From Sulfopaludibacter sp963815475 (GTDB lineage Bacteria; Acidobacteriota; Terriglobia; Bryobacterales; Bryobacteraceae), in contig CAWFHD010000003.1 of assembly GCA_963815475.1 (NCBI GenBank), positions 7,688,001-7,752,000 of the forward strand: a stretch of DNA of 64,000 bases. Direction: 5' to 3'. The first letter of the stretch is position 1. Each line of letters begins with the position of its first letter. The notes beneath the pieces are model-generated. The model did no database searches. It had not been told where the DNA came from and saw only the letters and a program-made list of their open reading frames with translations. Both the position numbers and the translations under genes were made by a program. Positions 25,144 to 34,690 of this stretch are shown here, one piece after another.

Positions 25144-27813
25144 ATGAGATTCGCGATTGCGATCCTTTTGGCGCTGACTGCCGCGGCACAAGTGCCGCCC
25201 GAAGAATCGCTCGCCACCGAGATCGAAGCAGCCACCACCGACGAATCCCGCGCCGCGATTCTGGCCGCGCACCCCGACGCCGTTGCCGAAATCCTGAAGT
25301 TAGTCACCGCCCACGCTACCGCCGCCTTCGCGAAGTTCAATTACGACGAGGCGCTCAAAGGTTATCGCGCCGAACTCGCCATCGGCGTCTTCACCAAGGA
25401 CGATGGCGAGATCGCGCGCGGCTGGCGCTTTATCGGTTCGTGCCTCTATCGTAAGAACCAATTCGCGGAGTCACTTGACTTGGAGCAGAAGGCTTTCGAC
25501 CTCGCCACCAAAGTGGGAGACAAAGCCACCGCCGCCGAAGCTCTTCTCGGATTGACCGCCGTGTACATGCAATTGGGGCGCCTCGACGATGCCGAGCGAG
25601 TGGCTCGCCAGGGGATCGCCCTCAATCAGGAATTGGGCAATCAGCGCCGCGCCGCTGGAATGAAGGTCAACCTAGGCACTCTGCTCGGCGAGAAGGGCGA
25701 CCAGGAAGCCAAGGCCGAGTACATGCGCCAGGCTATTCAGGAGAGCGAAGCGGGCGACTTCAAGGACATCCTGGTGGCGGCGGTGAACAATCTCGGCGTA
25801 GTCTACCACGACCAGGGAGAGTTCGAGCGCAGCCTGCAGTACCTCCACCGCGCCCTGGATTTGCTGGCCAATGACAAGGTGCCGAACACATTTCGCATGA
25901 GCACCCTGCACTCGAATATGGCCGTCATGCTGGCTGCCTTGGGCCGAACGAAAGAGGCGTTTGACGAATACGATAAGGCAGCCGAACTGGCGGGTGAAGA
26001 TCAACAGCTCGTGATGCACATTCGTTTCAACCGCGGCGACTTGTATCGCGAATCCGGCAATATCGCCAAGGCCGTGTCCGAGTACAAGGCCGCGTCGGAT
26101 TACTATGCCACCAGTCCCCAGCGCACGGACGCCCTCCGCACCGACGCCGGCTACGCGCACGGTCTTTTGGATGCCGGCCAACCGCAAGCCGCCATGGAAG
26201 TCTCCGCCAAAGCAGCGGCGGAGGCCAGGACAATCGGCGATCCCGATCTGATTCGCATGTGCCTTTCCCATTTGGGCGACGCCTACATCGCCCTCGGCAA
26301 GCGCGAAGAGGCGCGAGCCGCTTTCGTAGAGGCCATCGGCGCGCTGGAGTCCATCAAGCTTTCCGGCTCACAGGATGAGCAGGGCAATTTCTTCCATGAA
26401 AAGGCCGCGCCTTATCACGGCATGGTCCGGTTGCTGGTAGAAGATGGCAAGACCTTCGAAGCTTTGCAATACGCCGAACGCGCCAAAGCGCGCCTGCTTC
26501 TGGATGTACTGCGCGGCGGCCGCGCCGAGATCGTGCGCGCCATGACCGACACCGAGAAGCAAAAGGAACGTGACTTGGCGGCGGCCATCGCTGCCCTCGA
26601 TTCCCAACTCGCGCGCCAGAAAGGCAGCACTCCCGCGGAACTGCTGGATCGCCGCACTCGAACCGCGGCCGAGATCGATCAGTTCCACGCAGCACTGTAC
26701 CTGGCGCATCCCGAACTGCGCACCACTCGCGCCGAGTTTCCACCCATCCAGATGGAGCAACTGGAGGCGCTACTCCCCGATGCCGACACTGCCCTGCTGG
26801 AATTCACCGTGACGGCAAAAACGGTCTACCTGTTTGCCATCGCGCGCAACGCTGCCGGCAAGCCTCACGTAGAGTGCTACCAGTTGCGAAATTCCGCCGG
26901 CCTGACGACGGAGATCGAGCGGTATCGCGAGCAACTCGAGGCTCGCGACATCGGCTACCGCGTTGCCGCACAATCGCTGTACACCCGATTGCTGGGACCC
27001 GCCGCCGCACTACTGCGGCAGAAAAAGCGTCTGGTGGTGGTGCCGGATGGTTCGCTCTGGAACCTGCCATTCCAAACCCTGGTCTCTCCCCAGGGACGCT
27101 TCGTCATCGAAGATACGGCGGTGTTTTACGGGCCGTCCCTCACCGCGGTTCGCGCCATGCTGTCTCTGCCGCGGGCTCATACCGATTCGTCTCGAACCCT
27201 GCTCGCGTTGGGCGGGCCATCCACCGCGGGTCAGCAGGCCTTGCCCGAAGCCGCCAGCGAAGTGCGCCAGATCGGCGACTTCTATGGTGCCCGCGCCGGC
27301 ACGGTCCTGACTGGCGATGAGGCGCAGAAGCAGCGCTGGAAGTCGCTCGCGCCCAACTATCGCGTTCTCCACCTGGCCACGCACGGCGTGCTCAACGGCA
27401 ACAACCCTCTGTACTCATACCTGGTGATGAGCCGGGCGCCCGGCGCTCGCGACGACAGCATGCTGTCCGCACGGGAAATTCTCGGCATGAACCTGCAGGC
27501 CGATATGACGGTGCTCTCCGCCTGTGAGACAGCACGCGGCAAATACCGCTTCGGCGAAGGGCTGATCGGAATGAGTTGGGCCTTCCTGGTGGCCGGCACT
27601 CCCACCACGGTGGTCAGCCAATGGAAGGTGGATTCGGACAGCACCAGCAAACTGATGGTGTCATTCCATCGCAATCTGAAGGTCAGCAGCCAAGGCGCCA
27701 TGCAAGGTCGTGCCGAAGCCTTGCGCACCGCCGTCCTGCAACTTCTGGGGACTCCCGAATATCGCCACCCATTCTACTGGGCCGGCTTCGTGATCGTAGG
27801 CAACGGCTACTAA
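25144..27813 (+). CDS. TPR-CHAT protein, caspase-like protease fold
   Basis: An 889-residue protein with a short hydrophobic leader (MRFAIAILLALTAAAQ), about eight tetratricopeptide repeats over residues 60-420 (for example VNNLGVVYHDQGEFERSLQY), a helical linker and a C-terminal CHAT domain (about 610-885). The catalytic dyad is present: His747 in LHLATHG and Cys794 in LSACETA. CHAT proteases are activated through their TPR partner domains in defence (TPR-CHAT with gRAMP) and in other signalling. The leader suggests export, unlike the cytoplasmic defence versions. There is no Cas7-11 or other CRISPR gene nearby. It faces the orphan permease gene convergently. The target is unknown. Confidence 0.87.
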   Translation: MRFAIAILLALTAAAQVPPEESLATEIEAATTDESRAAILAAHPDAVAEILKLVTAHATAAFAKFNYDEALKGYRAELAIGVFTKDDGEIARGWRFIGSCLYRKNQFAESLDLEQKAFDLATKVGDKATAAEALLGLTAVYMQLGRLDDAERVARQGIALNQELGNQRRAAGMKVNLGTLLGEKGDQEAKAEYMRQAIQESEAGDFKDILVAAVNNLGVVYHDQGEFERSLQYLHRALDLLANDKVPNTFRMSTLHSNMAVMLAALGRTKEAFDEYDKAAELAGEDQQLVMHIRFNRGDLYRESGNIAKAVSEYKAASDYYATSPQRTDALRTDAGYAHGLLDAGQPQAAMEVSAKAAAEARTIGDPDLIRMCLSHLGDAYIALGKREEARAAFVEAIGALESIKLSGSQDEQGNFFHEKAAPYHGMVRLLVEDGKTFEALQYAERAKARLLLDVLRGGRAEIVRAMTDTEKQKERDLAAAIAALDSQLARQKGSTPAELLDRRTRTAAEIDQFHAALYLAHPELRTTRAEFPPIQMEQLEALLPDADTALLEFTVTAKTVYLFAIARNAAGKPHVECYQLRNSAGLTTEIERYREQLEARDIGYRVAAQSLYTRLLGPAAALLRQKKRLVVVPDGSLWNLPFQTLVSPQGRFVIEDTAVFYGPSLTAVRAMLSLPRAHTDSSRTLLALGGPSTAGQQALPEAASEVRQIGDFYGARAGTVLTGDEAQKQRWKSLAPNYRVLHLATHGVLNGNNPLYSYLVMSRAPGARDDSMLSAREILGMNLQADMTVLSACETARGKYRFGEGLIGMSWAFLVAGTPTTVVSQWKVDSDSTSKLMVSFHRNLKVSSQGAMQGRAEALRTAVLQLLGTPEYRHPFYWAGFVIVGNGY

Positions 27814-27854
27814 AAGGTCCTACCGAACCGCGACTGTTAGGGAGTCGGCGCCTT

Positions 27855-30464
27855 TCAATTCGCCCGTAACGCGATCATCGGATCGATCCGCGAAGCACGT
27901 CGCGCGGGAATATATCCAGCCACCGCCGCCACCAAGAGCAGAAGAGCCGCCATCCCGACAAACGTAACCGGATCGCTCGGCGTGACGCCAAACAACATGC
28001 TGCCCAGCACGCTGGTAAGAATCCGTGATACTACCAACCCGAGCACCAGGCCCACAGCCGCCAGACCTAGCGTCCGCAGCAGGATCCGGCTCTGCAGATC
28101 GATCGCGGAAGCGCCCAGGGCCATGCGAATCCCGATCTCCTGCACCCGTTGATTCACCGAGTACGAGATCACCGCGTAAATCCCCATCGAAGCCAGCAGC
28201 AGGGCGAAGCCTGCGAATCCACCCAGTAACACCACCAGGAAACGCCGCGGTGAGACCGCTTTGTCCACCAGTCCCTGCAGGGCTTTGAACTCGCGCACCG
28301 GCAGGTTCGAATCTACCGGCCGCAGCGCTGCCCGAACTGCCGCAGCCAGACTGTCCGGCGGCAGCTTGGTTCGCACCACCAGTTCCATCGCCGAATAGTC
28401 TCCGGTTTGGCGCATCGGTATGTACTGCTCGCCGCCGCCTGCTTTTTCCAGCGAATCATGGCGTACATCGGCCACCACCCCCACTACCCGGCGGCCTCCA
28501 TCCTGGTTCATCACTTGTCCCACGGCATCTTGTCCTGGCCACAACACGCGGGCCAGCGACTCATTCACCACGATCACTTTTTCGCTGGTCGCACGATCGC
28601 TCTCCGTGAACAGCCGTCCCGACACCAACCGGATCCCGGCAGCTTCGAAGTAGCCATCGCTCACGATCCGAACGAATGCCTCGGGATTCTCACCCTTCTT
28701 GTATACCTGTCCCTTGCCGGAGACACCCCAGGCCCGGTCTCCGCCGAACGGCAGGACGTCCGTAATGCCGGCCGCGGTGATGCCCGGAACCGAGCGCGTG
28801 CGTCGCAGCACTTCATCGATGTAGGAGTTCTGTTGAGGAAAGCCGGTAAACCGGAAGCTCGGGTCCACGCGCAACGATGCCGCGCGCTCCGGCTGGAAGC
28901 CCAGGTTCACATCCAGCACGCGCAGAAAGCTTCGAATCAAAAGTCCTGCGCCGACAAGCAACGTGCAGGCAAACGCGATCTCGGAAACCACCAGCACGTT
29001 GCGAATCCACCCGCGGCCCCTGCCGCCACTCGACCCGCGCGTTCCCTCCTTCAGAGCCTCCACCATCGCCAACGATGGCGCTTGCAACGCAGGCAGGAGA
29101 CCAAAGAGGATGCCGGTGAGCACCGCTGCCAGCAGCGTGAAAGCCAGCACGCCGCCATCGATCCGCACACTCTGCAGCAGCGGAATGCTGAACGCATCCA
29201 AATGGGCCAGCGCCCGCGTGCCCGCCACCGCCAGCAATAAACCCAGCATCGCGCCAAAGCAGGAGAGCGTCACACTCTCAGTCAACATTTGCCGCAGCAA
29301 ACGCAGCCGCCCGGCGCCCAGCACGACCCGCAGCGCCATTTCCTTTTGCCGTGTGCCCATCCGCGCTAACTGCAGATTGGATAGATTGGCGCAAACAATC
29401 AACATCACTAGCCCCACCGCGGAGGCCAGCACAATCAGGGCTGAACTAACGCGCCCACTTACGTGTTGCTCCAGCGGACTCAGCCGCGGCCTGAGCCAAT
29501 TCCGTTCCGGGTGCTGCTCCTCAATCCCTTTGGCCAATATGGTGAACTCCGCTTGTGCGCTCTGCACCGTCGCTCCTGGATTGAGCCTGCCAATCACGTG
29601 CGTGGTGTTTCCCCTCCGGCTGGTTTCATCGGTAAGCGGCCAGGGAATGAAGAGATCGAATGACATGCCCGGCGCAAAGACATTTCCGAAATCGAAGGAC
29701 GCCGGAAGGACTCCCACCACCGTCACCGGCTTGGAATTCAGCAAGAGCTTTCGCCCCACGATGCCCGGGTCGGAAGAAAATCGCCGCTGGCAGAAGCCGT
29801 GAGACAGGATCGCAACCGGAGGAGAATTGAATCTGCCCTGGCACTCTTCTGCCGCAAACCATCTTCCGAGTTGCGGCTGCACGCCCAGCAGGCTGAAGAA
29901 ATTCTGCGTCACCGGAACGCTCGTCAGGCGCTCCGGCTCACCGGCGCCCGTGAGTTCGCCATCGCCGGCGTTATAGAAGCCAAACCAGCCGGCAAGGTCG
30001 GAGAAGGAATGGTTACGTTCCCGCAAATCCAAAACGTGTCCCACCTGCGTGCTCCACTCTTCTCCGTGGATGCCGTCATTGGCGATCCACACCAGGCGGG
30101 ACGCGTCGCGGAAGGGCAGCGGCCGCAGCAGCACCGCGTTCACCACGCTGAAGATGGTGGAACTGGCGCCGATGCCCAGGCCGGCAATCAGAATCACGAA
30201 CGTGGTGAACCCCGCGTCGCGCCGCATGCCGCGCAGCGAATGCTTCAGATCCTGCGCCAGATCGTTCATCCACCGTGCGATCCACGTGCCGTGCGCCTCT
30301 TCCGATTTCAACGTCATGTTCCCAAACTTTCTGCGAGCCGCGGCTCGCGCTTCCTGCTCGGGCACTCCGCGCTCCGCCAAGTCTTGCGCCATCGAATCGA
30401 TGTGGAACTCCATCTCCTCCCACAACAATTGCTGGCGGGCGCCGCGGTTGGCCCAATACCGCAA
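27855..30464 (-). CDS. Acidobacterial duplicated orphan permease (ADOP, MacB/FtsX-like)
   Basis: An 869-residue ABC-type permease without its ATPase. It has the short N-terminal PadR-operon domain (RGVPEQEARAAARRKFGN), then two copies of the FtsX/MacB unit: TM with a periplasmic MacB_PCD domain (about 80-330), an FtsX segment with ALRVVLGAGRLRLLRQML, a second periplasmic domain and a second FtsX segment with GIRMALGASAIDLQSRILL. ADOPs are an Acidobacteriota-expanded family of unknown substrate, possibly efflux or envelope stress. No ATG lies in the correct N-terminal place; TTG 30464 is the best start. padR lies just upstream, as is usual for this family. Confidence 0.9.
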   Translation of the reverse strand: MRYWANRGARQQLLWEEMEFHIDSMAQDLAERGVPEQEARAAARRKFGNMTLKSEEAHGTWIARWMNDLAQDLKHSLRGMRRDAGFTTFVILIAGLGIGASSTIFSVVNAVLLRPLPFRDASRLVWIANDGIHGEEWSTQVGHVLDLRERNHSFSDLAGWFGFYNAGDGELTGAGEPERLTSVPVTQNFFSLLGVQPQLGRWFAAEECQGRFNSPPVAILSHGFCQRRFSSDPGIVGRKLLLNSKPVTVVGVLPASFDFGNVFAPGMSFDLFIPWPLTDETSRRGNTTHVIGRLNPGATVQSAQAEFTILAKGIEEQHPERNWLRPRLSPLEQHVSGRVSSALIVLASAVGLVMLIVCANLSNLQLARMGTRQKEMALRVVLGAGRLRLLRQMLTESVTLSCFGAMLGLLLAVAGTRALAHLDAFSIPLLQSVRIDGGVLAFTLLAAVLTGILFGLLPALQAPSLAMVEALKEGTRGSSGGRGRGWIRNVLVVSEIAFACTLLVGAGLLIRSFLRVLDVNLGFQPERAASLRVDPSFRFTGFPQQNSYIDEVLRRTRSVPGITAAGITDVLPFGGDRAWGVSGKGQVYKKGENPEAFVRIVSDGYFEAAGIRLVSGRLFTESDRATSEKVIVVNESLARVLWPGQDAVGQVMNQDGGRRVVGVVADVRHDSLEKAGGGEQYIPMRQTGDYSAMELVVRTKLPPDSLAAAVRAALRPVDSNLPVREFKALQGLVDKAVSPRRFLVVLLGGFAGFALLLASMGIYAVISYSVNQRVQEIGIRMALGASAIDLQSRILLRTLGLAAVGLVLGLVVSRILTSVLGSMLFGVTPSDPVTFVGMAALLLLVAAVAGYIPARRASRIDPMIALRAN

Positions 30465-30515
30465 GCGCCGTCGAAGGCGTTTCCAACTCCCCAGGCTCCC
30501 ATTCCCGGGTCCCGG

Positions 30516-30853
30516 TTAAGCGAATCCCATGATGCGTGCCACAGCACCGGTCACTTGCCGGTAGCGTGCCGATTCCGCAGTCAAATGCTTGCGACCGTCG
30601 GGCGTGAGTTTATAAAAGCGGGCCCTGCGATTATTGGCCGAAAGCCCCCACTCGCCGTCGATCCAGCCGTTCAGCTCCAAGCGCTGCAGCGCCGGATAGA
30701 GAGAGCCTTCTTCCACACGCAGCAGATCGTCGGACAACTGCTGAATCAGTTGCGCGATGGCATACCCGTGGAGTTGCCCCGGGTCAGCGTTTTCAGCACC
30801 AGCATATCCAGCGTGCCGGGCAGCAGATCGCTCTTCGGTTTTTCGCTTCCCAT
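30516..30853 (-). CDS. PadR-family regulator, single-base frameshift
   Basis: The start ATG 30853 opens the classical acidobacterial PadR N-terminus (MGSEKPKSDLLPGTLDMLVL), but that frame runs off after LTRG. The remaining wing-helix (HGYAIAQLIQQL, then VEEGSLYPALQRLELNGWID and ANNRRARFYKLTPDGRKHL) is in another frame. One base is missing in a GGGG run near 30777-30783. Rejoined it is about 112 residues, the normal length. It directly precedes the ADOP gene, which such PadR repressors normally control. A sequencing deletion in the G-run is the simplest explanation. Confidence 0.82.
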
Positions 30854-30995
30854 AGACAGTCTGATCATAGGACGACCCGCGCCTCAGGCGGATAGGCGGA
30901 AATGCCGAAATTTTCCATCAGGCGGCCTATTGGGCTTTCGGTCATCCACCGATCCCGTCGAATTCGTAGTAGGGTATGGAGACGGAGAAATGCCG

Positions 30996-32567
30996 ATGCG
31001 GATTTTCTGGCTGTTCCTTCCCGTGGTCCTGGCGTTGTCCCAGGAGAAGCCCGTAGCGTTGTACACGGGCACCGGAGTGTGGAAACACTCGATTCAAACC
31101 AAGAGTCCCGAGGCTCAAAAGTACTTCGACCAGGGACTCTCGCTCATGTACGGGTTCAACCGCTATGAGGCACTGCGCTCATTCCGCAAGGCGGCGGAAC
31201 TCGATCCCGAAGCGCCCATGGCGCAATGGGGTATCGCCATGGCGACGGGTCCCTACATCAATATGGACGGCGATCCCACCTACGACATGAAGACTTCCTG
31301 CGGGGCGGTGGAACGCGGGATAAAACTCAACATTCGCTCGGACCGTGAGCGCTCCTATCTCCAAGCCGCCGCCACACGCTGCCCGGAATATAAGGACCCG
31401 GAGGCCTATGTGTCGGCGATGCGCGGCCTCGCCGAGCGCTGGCCGGACGACCTGGATGCCGTCACGCTGTACGCCGAAAGCCTGATGCTCCCCACGCGCT
31501 GGCACTGGTATTCGAATGACGGCACGCGCCGCCAAGGGACTGCCCGAAGCCGAACGAGCGCTGGAGACGGTTCTGCGCCGCTGGCCCGACCATCCCGGCG
31601 CGAATCACCTCTACATCCACGCCGTGGAGTCTTCGCGCACTCCGGAACGCGCGATTCCCAGCGCACAGCGGCTCATGGGAATCACGCCGGGCGAAGGCCA
31701 CATGATGCACATGCCCGGCCACATCTGGCTGGTGATGGGCGATTGGGAAACGGCGGCCGATGGTGAATGAGCGCGCGGCCGAAGTGGACCGCCAATACTT
31801 CGCAACCACTGGCGTCACCGAGGGCTCCTACCCGATGTATTACGTCCACAACCTGCATTTCATCGCCTATGCGCGGACCATGCAGGGACGCCGCGCCGAC
31901 GCGTTGAAAGCCACAAGTGTTATGGCCGGGGCGATCGCGCCGATGGCGGAAGTGATGCCGGAAATGGCCGACGGATTCACACCCGTGCCCTGGTTTAATC
32001 TGATCCGCTTCGGCGAATGGGATGCGATTCTGAAACTGCCGCAGCCGAAGCCCGTGCAGAAAGCCGCCACAACCTTCTGGCACTATGCACGGGCGATGGC
32101 GTTTCATGGGAAGCAGGACCGCGCAGCGGCGGAACGCGAACGCACCGCATTCGAAGAGGCGCGCAAGCAGGTGCCGGCGGAATACCCGTGGGGACAGAAT
32201 CAGGCGGGGCCGATGCATGGCTCTGGCCTCGGAAATCCTCACCGCCCGAATCTCCGGTGACGCGGTGGATCACCTCAAGCGTGCCGTGGAACTGCAGGAT
32301 GGCCTGGTCTACGACGAGCCGCCGGCGTGGTATTACCCGGTGCGCGAATCGCTGGGCGCGGCGCTGCTCAAAGCTGGTAAGGCCGCCGAAGCAGAGGCGG
32401 TGTTTCGCGAGGGAATTCGCGTCTCTCCCCGCAACGGTCGGATGCTCTTCGGGTTGATGGAAGCGCTCAAGGCCGAGGGCAAGACAGAGCAAGCCGAGTG
32501 GGTGCGTAAGGAATACGAAGCGGTGTGGGCGAGGGCCGATATTCGCTTGTCTATCGCCGAGATGTAA
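30996..32567 (+). pseudogene. Exported TPR-type protein broken by three frameshifts
   Basis: Starts at ATG 30996 (GGAG at 30984-30987) with a signal peptide MRIFWLFLPVVLALSQ and a TPR helix pair (GLSLMYGFNRYEALRSFRKA). The coherent protein jumps frame three times: near 31530 (after WHWYSNDG), near 31758 (after GDWETAA) and near 32213 (after QNQAGPM). Each break is one extra base. The pieces continue as PDHPGANHLYIHAVESS, VDRQYFATTGVTEGS and SGDAVDHLKRAVELQDG, so the ancestral protein was about 520 residues. The breaks are not in homopolymers and lie next to a permease remnant, so real decay is more likely here than elsewhere. Confidence 0.8.
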
Positions 32568-32897
32568 TTATTCCTCACGCAGTAGGATCGAAGGGTGGTC
32601 GCGCGGGCTGGTTTGGGACACAATGTAGGCGAGCACGTTGCTCGCTGCCGTGCCGGCCAACAAGCCCGCGGCCGAACCGAATGCCAGAATCCGGAATGTC
32701 CGGCCCAGCGCCGCCTGCAATACCTGCCGGTGCTGCGCTCCCATAGCGATGCGAGTGCCAAATTCACGCAGCCGTTTGCTCACCGAGTACGCAGCCATTC
32801 CGAAGATTCCGGTAATCGCCAGCATCGCGCCCAACCCACCCAGAACGCCGAGCGATGCTGTGGCCATGCGCGCCGGAAACAGAGGCTCAAACCATTG
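32568..32897 (-). pseudogene. Remnant of an ADOP/MacB-like permease C-terminus
   Basis: About 110 codons resembling the last FtsX segment of an ADOP: QWFEPLFPARM, GAMLAITGIFGMAAYSVSKR and RLREFGTRIAMGAQHRQ. The N-terminal 700 or more residues are missing. Near the end TSPRD runs straight into HPSILLREE. Compared with the intact permease at 27855-30464, roughly 28 residues of the last membrane segment are deleted there. Its stop abuts the broken TPR gene, and its start side overlaps nothing but the FecR-like gene end. Confidence 0.75.
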
Positions 32898-32914
32898 CGA
32901 GACAGGGACAAAAG

Positions 32915-33730
32915 CTACTTGACACGCGCCGGAGCGGCCGGCGATGGGGGAGCGGGCGTCGAGCGACTACCGGAAGAAGCTCGCGACTGGTGGCCTGCCG
33001 GCGATGGGGCATGGCCCGCCTCCGGTGTTCGAACGGGAGTGTTCGTGCTGCTCGGCTTCTGGACTGTCGCCGCGTGCGGCCTGGCAGAACCGCCGCCACC
33101 CGACGCGATAGAAGTCGCCACATCCGCGGCGATCTGGAGGTTCGCCAGGAACATGACCAACCGCTTCCATCGCGAGACCGAGCCGACCACTTGGAACTCG
33201 GGGTCGGAAGCCGGCCCGCGAACCAACATCTTCTGCCCGGCATTCAGCCACTGCGAACCGGTGGGAGCCCAGACCTCGAGGTCGCCATCCCTGGCTGTAA
33301 TCTCGGTCTCTCCCTGCTCATTCACAGCGATACTGTAGATGCCAGGCTGCCGCGGGTGAACAGCAATGCTGGGGCTCACCACCTCAGCCTCCGAGGGCGA
33401 AACACCGAGCACGTTCCAGGTCATCGACCCTTTAGTCAGGATGAACTGGGATCGTCCCGGGTAGGCGTCGGCAAGTTTGACAACGGAATCGGCGCCCACT
33501 TGAATCGAGTTCGCCTGGTCTACCGAAACCTCCGCCTGCGATTTCGGGCCGGTCACGATCCGGTCATCAGTAACCAGACGCGCATCCAGTTGACGCGCAA
33601 GCGGCTGGTCCGCGCCGCCGCGCAGAACCGACACCGTGCCTTTACTGGATTGAATGTGAATGTTTTGGGCGCTTACCGGCATAACAGCCAAAGCACCCAC
33701 AAGGGCCCAAGCAACCGAATCCAGCCGCAT
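32915..33730 (-). CDS. FecR-domain exported protein
   Basis: A 271-residue secreted protein: signal peptide MRLDSVAWALVGALAVMPVS before AQN, then a FecR-type beta-rich domain (VTGPKSQAEVSVDQANSIQV; LADAYPGRSQFILTKGSM) and a Pro/Ser/Ala-rich C-terminal tail (from about 205). FecR domains in Bacteroidota couple TonB receptors to sigma factors. Acidobacterial single-domain forms are of unknown role. No sigma factor or receptor is adjacent, so a sensing role is not supported by context. Confidence 0.7.
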   Translation of the reverse strand: MRLDSVAWALVGALAVMPVSAQNIHIQSSKGTVSVLRGGADQPLARQLDARLVTDDRIVTGPKSQAEVSVDQANSIQVGADSVVKLADAYPGRSQFILTKGSMTWNVLGVSPSEAEVVSPSIAVHPRQPGIYSIAVNEQGETEITARDGDLEVWAPTGSQWLNAGQKMLVRGPASDPEFQVVGSVSRWKRLVMFLANLQIAADVATSIASGGGGSARPHAATVQKPSSTNTPVRTPEAGHAPSPAGHQSRASSGSRSTPAPPSPAAPARVK

Positions 33731-33818
33731 CAGAGGCCTCCTGATCCGACTCGATCATAAGGGACTTGCGGTCATTTTGCGCCCCGCTCTTTGGGGCTAT
33801 CAGAGGTGATCTTTCGAG

Positions 33819-34679
33819 CTAATGTTTCGCGTGCGCAAGTTCCAGTTCCGAGCCGATGAAGCCCCACGTCACCCAAACGTGGCCCTTGGCAACGCGGCGG
33901 AAATATTCCTGCGCCTTAGCTGCATCGTTGTTATAGAGGTACCAGTTGCCCAGCCCGTAGGCCACGGTGTCGAAGCGCAGCTCGGTTTCCATATCGGTGT
34001 TACCCGCCGGGGGCTCGGGCGGCAGCGCCTTGGCTTCCGGCATTACGCCTTGGAAGAATCGCACCAGATTCAGATAGAAGAGTGTGTGGTCGGCCTCGTT
34101 ATTCATCTCCGGCGGAATGGCCGACGCCGCCTTGGCCGCCGCGGCAGGTTTCCCGGCGCGCCGCAGCGAAGCATAGAGCCAGTTGGTGGAATTGATCCGC
34201 TCGTCGTTGTTTGGAGCAAACTCCACGGCGCGCTGAAACGCAGCCGCTGCCTTGACGTAATCCCCTATAAAGTAGTGCGACAGCCCGAGATGATAATACG
34301 CGTCCATCTTCGTGGGGCTGATTTCGACGGCGCGAGAGAGATCCGCACGAGCCTTGGTGAATTCGCGCAACGGCAGTTCCCGATGTCCGCGTTCGGTGTA
34401 CAGCGCTGCGTCATTGGGGGAAAGGGCCATTGCCCGCGTCAGAGTTGCCACCGCCTCGCGATCCTGCCACACCGCGATCTGCGCCTGCGCCAGTTTCAGC
34501 AGCAAATCGGGACTCTTGGGATCGGTTGCCAGCGCCTTTTCGGCTTCCGCCACCACGCCCTTTTCATCCGGCAGGGAATAGAACTTCGTGCCTGACGGCG
34601 AGGTCACTTCCAGGCGGGTCTGGCTCTGCAACGCTACCGCGAGCAGCATCGCGATTAAGACAAGGATCAACGCCTTCAT
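33819..34679 (-). CDS. Exported TPR protein
   Basis: A 286-residue protein with signal peptide MKALILVLIAMLLAVALQSQ and four or five tetratricopeptide repeats (KLAQAQIAVWQDREAVATL; YYHLGLSHYFIGDYVKAAAA). The C-terminal 110 residues are a helical region without a known catalytic motif. It lies 11 bases downstream of the methyltransferase gene, so they are probably cotranscribed. ATG 34679 was chosen because it starts a proper signal peptide; the longer frame upstream is the methyltransferase read out of phase. Confidence 0.75.
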   Translation of the reverse strand: MKALILVLIAMLLAVALQSQTRLEVTSPSGTKFYSLPDEKGVVAEAEKALATDPKSPDLLLKLAQAQIAVWQDREAVATLTRAMALSPNDAALYTERGHRELPLREFTKARADLSRAVEISPTKMDAYYHLGLSHYFIGDYVKAAAAFQRAVEFAPNNDERINSTNWLYASLRRAGKPAAAAKAASAIPPEMNNEADHTLFYLNLVRFFQGVMPEAKALPPEPPAGNTDMETELRFDTVAYGLGNWYLYNNDAAKAQEYFRRVAKGHVWVTWGFIGSELELAHAKH

Positions 34680-34690
34680 AGGAGAACAGT

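Noticed and set aside
27814..27854. Bidirectional terminator between the CHAT and ADOP genes
   Set aside because: Only weak partial complementarity (AAAGG with CCTTT) and no proper stem and T-run.
29799..30995. A long N-terminal extension of the broken TPR gene
   Set aside because: The open frame upstream of 30996 only crosses the ADOP and padR genes antisense; the signal peptide and GGAG fix the start at 30996.
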